DNA of 64,000 nt from contig NW_005178463.1 in NCBI RefSeq assembly GCF_000341285.1, positions 131,501-195,500 on the forward strand, read 5' to 3'. Source of the DNA: Galdieria sulphuraria (taxonomy: Eukaryota; Rhodophyta; Bangiophyceae; Galdieriales; Galdieriaceae). Positions 42,722 to 54,151 of the stretch are shown here, one piece after another. How positions within the stretch are numbered: position 1 is the stretch's first letter; every line of letters begins with the position of its first letter. The translations under genes were made by a program, and so were the position numbers. The notes under the pieces were generated by a model. That model saw only the letters and a list, made by a program, of their open reading frames with translations. It searched no databases and had not been told where the DNA came from.

Positions 42722-44962
42722 ATGAAGAATAATAGTGTGTCAAGTGGTGAAGATAGTGGCAACACTGTCGATAACGCTTCATCTTATGTAAATGGCGTTA
42801 ATGAGAAGACTCAAGAGTCAAATAGACTATCTGCTACAGAAGGTTCTCTGGGTAGCATAGAGACCCCCTTCGGTGCCTTCACTAAAGACGGGAAGTATGT
42901 GGTCGTGATGTCTCCAAATGGAAATCTATCGTTGTTTCAGACCAATATAGACACTCTAGTTTCAGAGAATGCAGCTGGAACATCCACAGATACGAGAACT
43001 CTGGAGTTCAAAAGTCGAATTCCATTGCAGAGTGAACAGAGGAAAAAGACCGAGTTGAAACAAAACAAACAAGACGCTGTAGCACAATTAACTTCTGGTA
43101 AAGCTGGCAAAGTTACTTGTTTGGCAATATCATACCAACCGTTGCCGAATGAAAAGTCAAAAACTGTCAAAAGGAGAAAACAAATTCCTGAGAGTAACGA
43201 AGCTCTTGATATTATCATTGCTATAGGGTTCCATCTCGGTGAAGTTTTGTTGCGCAAGTCCGGAGGCTTCTCTGACCTGGAAGTCTTTCATGGTTGTCCC
43301 GAAAGTATTCAGGCACATAACAAGCGACAAGTATCTGGAATCTGTTTCTCGCAAGACGCTTCTAAAATGTTTTCGTCAGGACATGACGGAAATATAGTTA
43401 TCTGGGAAAGGAGCTCATTCAGTTCACCTCCCTATCCGAAAAGGAGAATAGTTCATGGAGCCAGTCAATCTATCAGTTGTATTGCTTGTAACAAAGCTGG
43501 TACTCGCTTAGCCGTTGGAGATACAGAAATTTCCTTATATGATGTTGAAAAGGGAAGCAAAATACTCTATTTTCGTGGTCATAGGAATCCAATAAGTGGT
43601 TTGTCGTTCTTTTTGGAAGACAATTTCCTGGTATCTTGCAGTGTTCATGAAAACAATGCGTACATCTGGTCTTGTAATGAGGAAAGTCAAAAGCTGAATT
43701 CGGCTAATGAGGTTGGAGGCTCAGAAGTAAATCAACGGAGCTATCCCGAGTTGAATGGACAAGTGGAATCCAAGAAAGCTTGGAAGAGAACCAGACCATC
43801 GGACGACGTTCATATGCCACGAACTGTGTCTGGAGTATTGCGTAGTAACTTTCCGGTCAAATTTGTCAATGTACTGTCTGAAGACTGGAAGAAGAAATGT
43901 TGCCTGCTAACTTGTATTCTTGCAGATGGTACCGTATCCGGCTATGAATTGTCCGTGCAACAACTCGAAAAAGAGAATGAGGCAGCATTTTCATTAGAAT
44001 CTCCGTCTTTTACGACTGTTACTTCCACTAGTGATGATGCAATTTTTACTACAGCAATGGACTCAACGCATACTTTTGTTTTATTCGGACACGGTGGCTT
44101 TTTAAAGCCTATTATCGAAGCAGTTTCGTTATCGGAAATTCAAAGAGAAGCCAGCTTCCGATTGAAGCCCAAACAAAAAGGGGGAATATTACGAGTGAAC
44201 AATGCATTTTCTCACTTGAATGAAGCTTCCAATCGTCTAGTGAAACATTTGCGAGAAGAAAAAGAATCAGAAGTATTAAGCAACAAGCAGCTTTCAGTTG
44301 CATCCCAAGCTGTTTTGAAGAATGCCAGTGAAGATATGAACAATACAGTAAAAGATGGAGCTGCTGAAGTAGCGGATAGTGAAGAAGAGCAGACACTGGA
44401 AGCAAAGCTTAATCATTTGAACGTCAGTGAAACTTTATTGGAGTCTGCACCACCCAAAAAGTTTGAGAAACAAGCGGAACGTCCAAGAAGAAATCTCGAA
44501 ACTTCGATTCGCATATTAGAGCAGGCTGTCGGTCATCACGATACTAAACTTTTAGAAAGAGCGTTAGCTTCCGTGACAGATAAAAGGCAGATTCAACGTA
44601 CTGTAGGAAGACTTGATAGTAGTTGTGTGGTACCGCTGCTTCGTGAGCTGATTTTGCGTTTTGAGTCTAACCCTAACCGTGCCAAAGTTCTTTTGGTTTG
44701 GATACAATCTGTTCTGATACGTCACGCGTCATTTCTTTCGTCTACTGGAGAGTTGGTAGATGAACTCAAACGTCTTCAAGAAGTGATGGAGGAAAGAATG
44801 GACGTGTTTCAAAGTATACTAGAGTTGGAAGGGAGACTGGAACTAATAACTTCTCATTTCAAAACAAATTTAGAAGACCAGAATAGTGAACAGCCCATGT
44901 TTGAATATGACGAGGAGGATTCAGAAGCGAGTAACGCTTCAGATGCAGCAATAAATGAATAG
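42722..44962 (+). CDS. UTP5: UTP5/WDR43-like t-UTP component of the SSU processome
   Basis: A single exon of 746 codons. The first ~430 residues form a WD40 propeller ('PFGAFTKDGKYVVVMSPNGNL', 'GICFSQDASKMFSSGHDGNIVIW', 'FRGHRNPISGLSFFLEDNFLVSC'). A charged linker follows, and the C-terminal Utp12 domain starts at 'TSIRILEQAVGHHDTKLLERAL' and includes 'VVPLLRELILRFESNPNRAKVLLVWI'. The acidic end ('EYDEEDSEASNASD') is typical. The WD40-plus-Utp12 layout with this Utp12 wording fits UTP5/WDR43, which binds the pre-rRNA 5' ETS and rDNA in the nucleolus. Lack of introns over 2.2 kb contrasts with its neighbours. Confidence 0.85.
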   Translation: MKNNSVSSGEDSGNTVDNASSYVNGVNEKTQESNRLSATEGSLGSIETPFGAFTKDGKYVVVMSPNGNLSLFQTNIDTLVSENAAGTSTDTRTLEFKSRIPLQSEQRKKTELKQNKQDAVAQLTSGKAGKVTCLAISYQPLPNEKSKTVKRRKQIPESNEALDIIIAIGFHLGEVLLRKSGGFSDLEVFHGCPESIQAHNKRQVSGICFSQDASKMFSSGHDGNIVIWERSSFSSPPYPKRRIVHGASQSISCIACNKAGTRLAVGDTEISLYDVEKGSKILYFRGHRNPISGLSFFLEDNFLVSCSVHENNAYIWSCNEESQKLNSANEVGGSEVNQRSYPELNGQVESKKAWKRTRPSDDVHMPRTVSGVLRSNFPVKFVNVLSEDWKKKCCLLTCILADGTVSGYELSVQQLEKENEAAFSLESPSFTTVTSTSDDAIFTTAMDSTHTFVLFGHGGFLKPIIEAVSLSEIQREASFRLKPKQKGGILRVNNAFSHLNEASNRLVKHLREEKESEVLSNKQLSVASQAVLKNASEDMNNTVKDGAAEVADSEEEQTLEAKLNHLNVSETLLESAPPKKFEKQAERPRRNLETSIRILEQAVGHHDTKLLERALASVTDKRQIQRTVGRLDSSCVVPLLRELILRFESNPNRAKVLLVWIQSVLIRHASFLSSTGELVDELKRLQEVMEERMDVFQSILELEGRLELITSHFKTNLEDQNSEQPMFEYDEEDSEASNASDAAINE

Positions 44963-45266
44963 AAAAGTCTTTAGAGACCAGCGCCGTGTTATTTTATGGC
45001 GTTAGACCTGCATTCGTGATCGGACGATAACTTTAGGACCTGGATAATAAAGTTTCTAGATAGTAAAATGCTAAGCTGACATATTTTTTTACTGCATTTG
45101 TGGCATTCGTCTAACATCATTTATATATAATGTTTGAAAAAAATCAGAAATGTCGATGTTCGTAAAGTAGCAAGAGCATCAGTCGAAACCTGTTTCACAA
45201 ATGAAACAAACAGAGAAAGCTACAATGGACGATATCGTGGTCTGTCTTCTTGGCACTTTACTATAT
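44963..45266. other. 3' spacer between convergent UTP5 and GYF genes
   Basis: A 304-bp AT-rich stretch shared by the two 3' UTRs. AATAAA-like sequence occurs near 45046. No gene or structured RNA is recognised. Confidence 0.4.
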
Positions 45267-48122
45267 TCATGACTTTTTCCTTCTGCGACCGGACTTAAAA
45301 GCTTGTGAACCTGAGGACCCTGGTGTAACCTTTTGAGACTCGAACTCGAATTGAAGTCTTCTTACAAATTCCTCCACAAAGTCCTCTGTTTTCTTCGAAT
45401 TCCCCAAATAAATAATCGCATATTCCCGAATTTCTTCTCTAGTATTCAAAGAAGCCAAAAACTCTGCCAATGTCACATCTTGAGAACTAACCAGCTCAGA
45501 AAACTGCTCCTCACACCACTTTTTCAGATCTTCCGGAATATTTGCACCAAAAGATCCATTTCTAAATGTATTAAATGATTCATACTTGTCAACAGAACTC
45601 TTTGTAGATATATTAGGCGTCACGCTCTTGACATTCGACTCACTTGATTCCAATGATTGATCTACAGAGTCCCAAAATCCAACACTTTGGGGACAGTTGG
45701 CTGACTTTGTGTCCTTCCATTTCTCTACAGACGATAAACTAGATTGCCGAGGTGAAACACGAGTCGATAAGCTTCCTGTTAGCTTATCTGACCAACTCAT
45801 TCCAGTTCGTCCCTTGACTCTGTTCTCTTCAAAGTGTGCGTTACTCTTCATACGTGAAGCTTGTTGTTCCATTTCACGTCGTTGAATCTCTACAAAAGGA
45901 GCATTCTCTACAGGTTGTCTACCCCAAGGACTAAATCTTTTCGTCTCCAATCCATCCGTTTTTCTTTCTTTGTTTACTTTCAAGGCTTCTTCCTTTTGCC
46001 TTCTTTCTTCTTCAAGCTGGACTTCCCTTAATGAAAGCGGGTAACGCAAGTTGGAAGCAGATGCAGACCAAGTATTCCACGCAGGCTTTGACGAATCAGA
46101 GAACGCTTTGAAAAAATTATCAAAGACTTCCATCTTTGGGTTCAACGAATCTGACAAACGTTGTCCCTGTGAGTGAGAAATAGCATGAATCTGATGTTCA
46201 CCTTCACCCTTTCCTTTACGACCACTTTCTCTCCTAGAGCTTGCGACCTTTTCGCTATCACCTGCTGTTTGCTGCTGTGAAGTTTCCACAAAATTTGAAC
46301 TGTGCTTAATATGAGACCGTTTCTTTTTCCCGTTCACTTTCTTAGCTTCTTGAAAGTTGTTGCGTTCTTCGTTGAAAGCCGTGATAGCTTCATTATATTT
46401 GTTCGAAAGGACTGTTTGACAGTTTGTCTGTGTAGAGTCTTTTACGCTAGCATTCGACTCCAGTACATTCTGCGCCAAACAGGTTCTGCTAGTTTCATTC
46501 AAACTCTGTGTGTTGAACAGTTCATTTTGTTCCAGTGCCAACATATTTGAAGCGACAACGTTAGAATTTTGTAAGTTCTTATCTGGACTTGTACTTTTAC
46601 TGCTGACGGATGCCTTCGCAATGGCTGGATCAATAGACATAAGATACTCGGCAGGATTCATTGGACGCTTCTGGCTCCTGTTCATTTCTTCATTGTCTTT
46701 AGAACCGCGACTACTGTACTGCCACTGTCCAACAGTAAGAGAGCTCTCTGGAAAACTGGCAAAATTCGTATCAAATGAATAAGCTCCAGAATCCAGATCC
46801 AGGTTAGACACAAGATCCCTTTCGAGTTCTGCGATGTCTCTCTCTAGAGGGAAATTCTCTTGACCATTTCTGGTTTCGCTTTCAACAGATGCTGATATAT
46901 CATTTCCAAAAATCAAGTGACAAGTCTGATCTTCTAACTCATGTGACTGCTCTTGTTGCACTCTTTCGACCTGAGAATGTAGATCTGTACTATCCTTTTC
47001 ATTCGAGAGTTTTTGTAAGTTTGAGTTATCAAGACTAGTTAGTCCTTCTTTCGTTTTGGATGATGATAAGCCACATAAAACGGCTTGATCTTCTTTCTGT
47101 GGCTCGTTCTGTGACATCATAGAAGAGTTGTTTGAAACTTCATCTTTTTCTTTTGTAGACTGCTGACATTCATTTGTCATCGAGTCAAATTTTCCCACTT
47201 GTGGTCTAGTTTCACCTGACGATACCGCATTATCTTGAATAATGTATAAGTTCACGTTTCAAACTCGTTAATGACCAATGTACCTTTTTCAACAGCATCG
47301 TCTCTCTTTTTACCAATTCCAGGTGGAGTATCGTGAATTTTTACTGCCTTCAAAACTGATTCAAGCGACTGAAACGAGTCACTTCCACTTTCACAAATCG
47401 GCAAAGTTCCGTCATAGTAACCTGCTTCCAACCATTGTTTCAACTGTATCAGAGAAAACGGGCCTTGAATGTCATTCTGAGGATCTCTATAGTACCATAC
47501 TTCCGAAAGAAGTCTCTTTGAACCCGAATAAGGTTTCTGATTTCTAAGTAAACAGCCTCTCATTTCAGTGCTAACAAACCATTTGGCGAAGACCATACCT
47601 GTTATATCTTGACTTTGTGTCGTGAGTTCGTGAAACTTCGCTTTGCTTATGCTGTTTCTTCCTTGATAAATCTTCCTTCCTTGGGAAATGCCTGAAGTTT
47701 GGTGAAGGCTCTCTACCGTCTCCAGCACTGAGAAAGCTTCCTCGTTGCCAGCTGTTTGAAAAAATGGGACTGGAATCAAAAGAAGGACCATTCTTAGGTT
47801 TGACAAACGGAGACTTCTCCAACCTCCTAAGGTTCCCTAAAACCTCCAAGGACGACTCAATACAATTTATAGGAAGTTTCGCCCTCGCAGAATATACTTC
47901 TAACTCTGCCTTTGAATAGCGATGTCTACAGGGGAGACTTGTTTTAGTGGAAGACAAATGTGCCACTCCTAAACTGCTGGAGGGGTGTTCTGTTCCCTTC
48001 AACTTCTCTTCGACTCCCTTCGCTTCTTGAGGTGCTTTTGAAAGAGCGAACCAACCAGGACTAAGGACTACCTTATCCTGTTTGGTGCTTTCTTGAAGAG
48101 ACTCTTCAGACAGCGAGGACAT
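45267..48122 (-). CDS. GYF-domain protein (GIGYF/EXA1-like translational regulator)
   Basis: Three exons. The second intron is about 50 bp at 47.25 kb; the first, near 47.58 kb, is either 28 or 40 bp, both keeping the frame; length is about 921-925 residues. An N-terminal 'HRYSKAELEVYS' resembles the canonical eIF4E-binding motif Y-x4-L. The GYF domain is 'VWYYRDPQNDIQGPFSLIQL' followed by 'QWLEAGYYDGTLPIC'. The rest is long and disordered, Ser/Glu/Asn-rich, ending in a conserved-looking helical patch ('EDLKKWCEEQFSELVSSQDV') and a basic tail. GIGYF and plant EXA1 proteins repress translation via 4E proteins and proline-rich partners. The helical patch near the C-terminus also occurs in this family. 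Confidence 0.85.
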
Positions 48123-48216
48123 AATTTATCTATCTTAGAAATTAGTGATACTTTTAATTGCCTTTGTGGATATGTTGGGCTCAGTAAGCTTTTGTACTGC
48201 TCCGAAGGACGTTATA

Positions 48217-48766
48217 TCAAAAGAATCTAACTAGTTCTTCGTCAAGTAAAGTATCATCAAATATGTCTTGTGGCAAATCTTCTTGGTCAACTTTTTCCAA
48301 GGTGTTTTTTTTATCTTCAGAAACGCTCTCGTTTGGATCTTCAGAACCCTCCGAGTCTTGGTTAGAAAAGTTGCCTGTACACGTAAACTATCACGTTTTT
48401 CCTTTTGAAAATTGTTTTAAATACCGTTGTGTTTGTCTGTAAAAGCAGAAACGTTGGTCAAAGTCTCATTGATTTCTTCTCGTAACTCGTTCTTTTGAGT
48501 CAGGCGTTGCCTGTCGTGGTTGTCACTAAAGTAATTTTGGTCTGTCTCTACAAACGTTACGGGGAATGCAGAGATGCGTTTGCTTGTTATTTGAGACGTC
48601 TCAGCGCTTTTGCTTAATTCACGGATAATTTGTTCCCTCTTTGAATCAAATGAGTGCTGGTTTGAAGTCGATAGTCAGTGAGATGGAAATAGTAATCCAA
48701 CTAGTTTTTATTGCTTACCCTGGTTTTCTCATATTTTTCCAACTTTGCTCGCTTGTTTTTCTGCAT
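48217..48766 (-). CDS. Small uncharacterised nuclear-type protein (three exons)
   Basis: Three short exons joined by introns of 62 bp (just after 'MQKNKRAKLEKYEKTR') and 50 bp; the sum gives 145 residues in frame. Both introns have standard GT-AG ends and the exons show no stops. The N-terminus is basic and helical, the middle reads 'SFDSKREQIIRELSKSAETS' and 'RISAFPVTFVETDQNYF', and the C-terminal third is highly acidic, ending 'DDTLLDEELVRFF'. No known family was recognised. A basic head with acidic tail suggests a nucleic-acid or ribosome-assembly factor, but this is a guess. Each exon is under 100 codons, so open-frame scans miss the gene. It lies just upstream of the GYF gene on the same strand. 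Confidence 0.6.
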
Positions 48767-49624
48767 TGCAGCGGAACTTCACTGAAAGAAAAACTTGTTT
48801 CAGGACCCATCAGGAATGCATGTCTGAGAAGTGGCGCGAAAGATTCAACCTGGAGAAAAATGCTATGTGATCTCTTTGCGTTGTTAAAAAGATGAGAAAA
48901 ACTGTGAAGGACTACGATCTCCCATTAACGCTTAAGTAAGCTAGTGTTGGATTAATCCAGAGAGAGATATCACCTAATATGTCACATATTTCTCCTATTT
49001 GGCGTCACTTTTATTTCATTCTATTCTCATATTCCGTAGACTACAGCAGTTTTGCAACAGTCTGTGCAACTTCATGGTGTTGCTTGTGAATTGCAAGATT
49101 AAGAGAATTTAGGTCTATCTATGAGCGAAAACTTGAACGAAGTGAACGTTCTTACACGCTGTACTACATTCCTTTTTTTAAGGTAGCAATCTTCTACGGG
49201 TTATTTACTTGAGTTGTGGCACTTGCTTCGGTCTCTCCTTATTTCAACTATTGGTCTCTCCAATAGGTACCTCTCCACTGAAAAGTGGGCCTCTTTGAAC
49301 CCTGGTTGCTGAATCCTTACCACAATATGTTCCAAAGTTGTTGTGGGAGATTCAAAAACTTTTAAAGATATCGAGAGGCTTCTTTTGGTCTTTTAACTCT
49401 CGTTTGAAAAGAGTTCTGAAAACCGTCTTTGCTGCCTAACTGTATGTAGTAAACACAGATCTGACCACAGGAAATATTCTAGCTCTGTTTCTATCTTGAC
49501 AACTTATGACGTTAAAATGACCTATTTTGCATACTTGTTTTTTAATAAATTTTTGTATATTTACAGAGCGTCCCTAAGAATAAATCTACAAGACATAGAG
49601 TAAGGTAGCATTGCATGTTTTTGC
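48767..49624. other. Intergenic region, nothing recognised
   Basis: An 858-bp stretch between the small three-exon gene and the MUS81 3' end. Both strands lack convincing exons. No tRNA, snRNA or repeat was recognised, though an unidentified non-coding RNA cannot be excluded in a genome this compact. Confidence 0.35.
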
Positions 49625-51595
49625 CTATTCTGGATATATCTCATTACAGCAAAAAAGCGCTTCAATCGTCTCATATAAATTACGACACCATCGTTTTTTT
49701 CCACACTGAAGTGATATTTCCTGTAAATAAGAAATTCTTTCATTTCTAGTTGAGTAACGATCCAAACCTTCTCCAAGTTCTACCAAGGAACGAAAGCCAC
49801 AAGATACCACATCTTGCGCTCTGCGATAATCAATACCTTCGATTCGTAAAATGTAAGGATGATTCAATAAATGTGAGTCATACAACTTACCTGGTATTGA
49901 CATCAACTGCCATTTAAACAAATCCAATCCTGAGGGCTTCTTAGCTTCTCTAAGAGCTCTATTCCATTGTTCAAGGGATGGATTTCCCATGATATCCCGC
50001 CATGCAAGTTTCTGTACTTCCGAATTCACTACTTGATATAAATTTTTCACAAAACAAGCACTTTCCTGCAAAGAATCCAAACAACTATTAGGAAACCACG
50101 GGTTCATTATGCCAAGAACTCACCCAAACGTCCTTTGAATATTCAATATGGAAGTTGTCAACCATAGCTGTGCTCATTAAAACTCGCCAAAGGGAATCCA
50201 CATTTTCCTTCTCCTGAGCTTTCAAGTCGCCTTCGATAAGGTAAATGAGGTGGCTAATATTGCTTTGTTTCATACAAAATCTTTGCCTCGAAAACCTTCT
50301 GTCATGCAAAGATGATGCAAGATCGTCATTTCGTTTACGTTCAATTAAATAGTCTAGGACTCTTCCTTCAGACATAGATAATTTAGTGTTATTGCATTTA
50401 TCTGCATCGATAGAATCTGCCATTGCGACAAATAAGATATCACCTAATTCTAGTTGATACAACTAGAGAAGTATAATTGTAAATGAAATCAAAAGGTTGA
50501 ATCTTTCCTCTTACCATGACGGGTACGCCGAGTATCTCTAAAAATTCCATCAACCTTTTTCTAGATTTTCCGAATCCTTTCACTTCTCTATTATCTAAAA
50601 CAACGTAAAGTTGCGCCTTCTGACATTCACTGACAACAGAGGTTTGGGTATCATTCACAGAATAAAGTTCTAAGCAATCCAAATGTTCGTGTAATTATTG
50701 AGAATCAAAAAAGGGCTTGTATACTCACTTGTGCTTTCATATGAAATAATGCATTTTGATGGTTGTCCCCATTCGACGACTTCACGATAAAGGTCAACTT
50801 TTCCTAGTTCTATGCTCTCATTATCCTCACAAGGTGTTTCTTTGCATAAAAAATGTACACTAAATTTGTTGATTAAAATATTGGCAAGTTCCTTTCCCTC
50901 TTCAGTTAATGTGTATCTTAGTGGTCGTCTGCCAGGGACAGTTCTGGCAAGCTGCCGTTTCAATAAAATCTTGCTCATGCTCGTCCAACCACTAACTTGC
51001 TCTGAGTATGATTGAGAACTCACGAAACCATTCTGTTACAAGTGAGACAAAGCAATCTTTAAACTAACGAGAAACTTACTCTCTGCAATATAGAATCACA
51101 GAACGGTTGAGATAGATTAATCAACCCTTGTTTGTCGATATCTTCAAGGCCTTGTACGACTATTGCTTGATAAAGACCTAACAACAAAGAATATGCAGCT
51201 GAACGAAATTTTGGAATATATCTTGTCTTCTGTCGAGGCCTTGTTGACTGCTCAGCCTGGCTGCTAGTCTTGCTGGAAACTTTCTCTTCAACTTGCTTTT
51301 TCCCTTTCTTGATTGACTTCAAATTAAGTTTGGATTGTTGCATAGATTTTAAATTCTGGTTCATTGTTTCGACAAACGAGAAGGAGTCTTCTCTTCGAGT
51401 TATCAATCGTTCTACTTTAGCTGCCTGAATGAGCCCGATTGGGAGTGAACGAACTTTCTTGATTGAATCTATTGGTTCTTTCAAATCTTTTACGCTCTCT
51501 ATGGATTTTTCTAAAGACTTTACCAAGTCATGCTTTCCTTTTTGTAAGAAGTTGTCTCTCTCTCGTTCCAGCAAACAGATGATCTCCTCATTCAT
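49625..51595 (-). CDS. MUS81: Crossover junction endonuclease MUS81
   Basis: About seven exons from ATG 51595 to the stop at 49625. The N-terminal helix-hairpin-helix region includes 'YIPKFRSAAYSLLLGLYQAI' and a winged-helix-like part ('GRRPLRYTLTEEGKELA'). The ERCC4 nuclease domain reads 'LYVVLDNREVKGFGKSRKRL', 'LYQLELGDILFVA' and the catalytic 'VLDYLIERKRNDDLASSLHD' (ERKxxxD motif intact), then 'YLIEG'. A C-terminal HhH pair follows ('LLNHPYILRIEGIDYRRAQDV'). MUS81 with EME1/MMS4 cuts 3' flaps, stalled forks and nicked Holliday junctions in the nucleus. Exon borders near 50.4-50.7 kb are approximate. Confidence 0.92.
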
Positions 51596-53755
51596 TTTGT
51601 AACGGACAGTAATCTTTTTAAATTGAAAATGAATCCGGAGCTATATCTCAAGCAGACCTGTGTGTTGAAGAACAAAGTTTACAAATACTTTTTTCCTTTT
51701 TGAGCACAGTTTGTCGATATTAACTGCTGTTAAAGAATAATATTGCTATGTTGGGTTCTCTGCTGTCACTCTAAACAACTCTATACCCGCTCACTTTTTT
51801 ACATTCCTTACGCTTCGCATGTGCTTGTTTTACTTCTCAAAAATTTTACGCTGTAGTCTTGAAATGTTTCGTACTTTTTTGATTTTGCCTTGAAGTGCTG
51901 GGACGGTATTAAAATCCTTCTATTCAGTCCAGTCATAGAACAAGTTGAGAAGAAAGGAGGAGTTGTGTAAGGAGATATATCTCTCCGTCGATTCTAGACT
52001 TCTTCGCTGCTGCCTCCTTCTCTATACCTTTTATTATTATCGCTATTATTATAACTTTAACCTTTCTTAAAGTCTTCAACTCAAGTTTAGAAACTAAGTT
52101 AGACGTTAGGTGTATGAAAGTACTTTAGTGCTTTTATTTGTGCGTAAATAGCCCAGTTGCTACATTTTGTTTTGAAAGTATTTACTCTTTAGTAGAGTGT
52201 AAGTCACTACAACATGGCAGCGTTTTTGTCTATTATGTGGCAGACTTTCTCTTATATTGCCATCTCGATGACTGGATAGTGAGGCAGCGGTTCTGCATAA
52301 CGACACGAAGCTTTATCAGAATGTTTCTGAGGTCATATTTCTTGCCTTTATTAAAAGTTGGAAGTTCTGCGACGTAATCGAAAGTTTTGCAAATGAGAAT
52401 CATTCATATCTTGCTTGTTTCAATCAACTTGTCACTATTTCGTCAAGGTCTAAAGTTCCCAAAACTTTTTTTCTTCACATGAATTCAAATTTTCAATTCG
52501 ATAGATTTGAATTTTGTTTTTTACTTGCTGCTTAGCTCCTAGCGAAGCTGCAATATGCTGTTGGCGTAATCTTGTAGAATTTCCTAACAAAGTTGTCCCA
52601 TCATCAAATTTAATTTGAGAATACGTTCCCTTAAATATGGATTCGACACATGATAATAACAGACCATGCTCGGACAGGATCTGTTCTAGAGGTCAACGAA
52701 ATCCTATGTTTCTTCCAAAAGAGACATCAACTCCTAGCCGAGGATGATGAAGGATGTCCCCAAGTTCGGAGAAGGAAGTAGTATCGAGTCCTATGTAGTG
52801 AGGGACTGACGATGAGTCTTTCTACGGAGACTTGTTGTTGTCGCACTCTTCCTTAGCAGGTCTCGTTGGAAGTCAATAACCTTTGGATGTTGCTTTCGAA
52901 ACCTGTGCTAGTACTCTAGTACTTTAAACACAGGTAGAGGTCTCTTTCGCTAAGGAATAGGCTCGCTTGAAGACTGGGCTTCGGGTATGTAATGTTGCCC
53001 GTTGCAGGAACTTGAGGGAGTTCAGACCGGCTTTTTTGCTCTCTCAATTTGGTGAGACACTTTTGTAGCTTCCTCTTACAAAGAAAAAGACAAATTTTTA
53101 TATTGGTGATAGGAGCGGCATGAAACTTCGAATTACATCCTTGTTATTTTTTTGTAACGACCAGTCAAGTGTTCTTTTCAGTGTTCAACTCTAAAGAAAT
53201 ACAACAATGACCAATAAGTGAAGCAAAATATAGCAATCCAACTCGTTCTCCCCGCCAACCAGAGACTACTGCTGGTTTTTGAGCTCGAGGATTCTTGCTT
53301 CATTGAAAAATTCGATTTTTTGCTGTATGAAATTGTGTCTTGATATCGTTTTTAGAGGCACCTTCGCGGTTTCCTGCTCAACAGACAGCGTATATTTAAG
53401 CCAAGCTTATGTATTTATCGCCTACCCTTATTATTCTTGTTCTTAGTAGCCCTTTTATTCGACATTTTGGAAGAACCATAAGTTTTTTAGAACTGAAAGT
53501 TGACGTGGACTACAAGTTTACATCCTTACGACAACCGTTGAAGTTTATTGTGAAACGTAAACTTGTTTTTGAGACTTGATAAAAACCAAAGTGGCTAGCA
53601 ATATCCAGAGTTTATTCAGCATATTCGCTAAAGTTCATAAGACCAAAGTATATTTCTCTCTAATGAATATGGATTTTGAAGATGCTAGCAAAAAGCAGCG
53701 TAGAGAATAAAGTAAATCCTGTAGGTCCCGTTCTATCCATCTCACAGAAAGACTT
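51596..53755. other. Gene-poor region containing one candidate structured RNA
   Basis: About 2.2 kb without a convincing protein gene, which is unusual for this dense genome. Frames on both strands are short and lack family features. Most of it is strongly AT-rich; the exception is a less AT-rich island at about 52640-53040, annotated separately. Confidence 0.45.
52640..53037 (+). ncRNA. Candidate structured non-coding RNA, probably Pol III-type
   Basis: A visibly GC-richer island stands inside AT-rich, gene-poor DNA and ends in a T6 run (53032..53037), as at RNA polymerase III terminators. It contains a series of perfect short stems: AGTCC/GGACT (52787..52791 with 52803..52807), CTTCC/GGAAG (52848..52852 with 52868..52872), ACCTGTG/CACAGGT (52901..52907 with 52929..52935, with an inner GTAC/GTAC hairpin), CGGG/CCCG near 52982-53001, and a 3' hairpin GAACT/AGTTC (53008..53012 with 53019..53023). 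No protein frame fits. Size (~300-400 nt) suits RNase P, RNase MRP or SRP RNA, but no diagnostic motif was matched with confidence, and the 5' end is not known. Confidence 0.4.
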
Positions 53756-54151
53756 TCAAGCATAAGAATGCTTTCTACCTTGTTCCTCAATTCTTCTTTT
53801 GATACATCTCTCCATTGTGGTACAAAAATTATCGACGGACTGGAAGTGTTTCATGTAACAAATTATAGTGTGCCTTTTGAGAAACAATAATTGTATTCGG
53901 TTGGTCTTTACATTCTGTAACTTGTAAGTTGCATGTCTACTGCTTTCAATCAGAGATAAATTTGAAAATGGTGATAGAATGTCATCTCCTTCATAGAAAG
54001 ATCCAATTGAAATATTTAGACACAAATGACACAATATTTCCTTCTTCAACAGTTTCTCTAGTTGATGACTAAACTTCCATAATGTTAATACATATATAAG
54101 AGGCAATATCTCGTAGTCGAAGCGAATCTCTCCTTGAAGCCTCAATGACAC
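53756..54151 (-). CDS. Open frame of uncertain reality
   Basis: A 131-codon frame starting 'MSLRLQGEIRFDYEILPLIY'. It has a mixed helical composition with several Cys and Lys residues and no recognisable domain. It lies isolated in gene-poor DNA, with no partner exons identified. It could be a remnant of a gene or a chance frame; weak composition support is the only reason to list it. Confidence 0.2.
   Translation of the reverse strand: MSLRLQGEIRFDYEILPLIYVLTLWKFSHQLEKLLKKEILCHLCLNISIGSFYEGDDILSPFSNLSLIESSRHATYKLQNVKTNRIQLLFLKRHTIICYMKHFQSVDNFCTTMERCIKRRIEEQGRKHSYA

Noticed and set aside
53756-54151. Idea that this minus-strand frame is a third ATPase paralog fragment
   Set aside because: It shares no recognisable segment with either ATPase copy.
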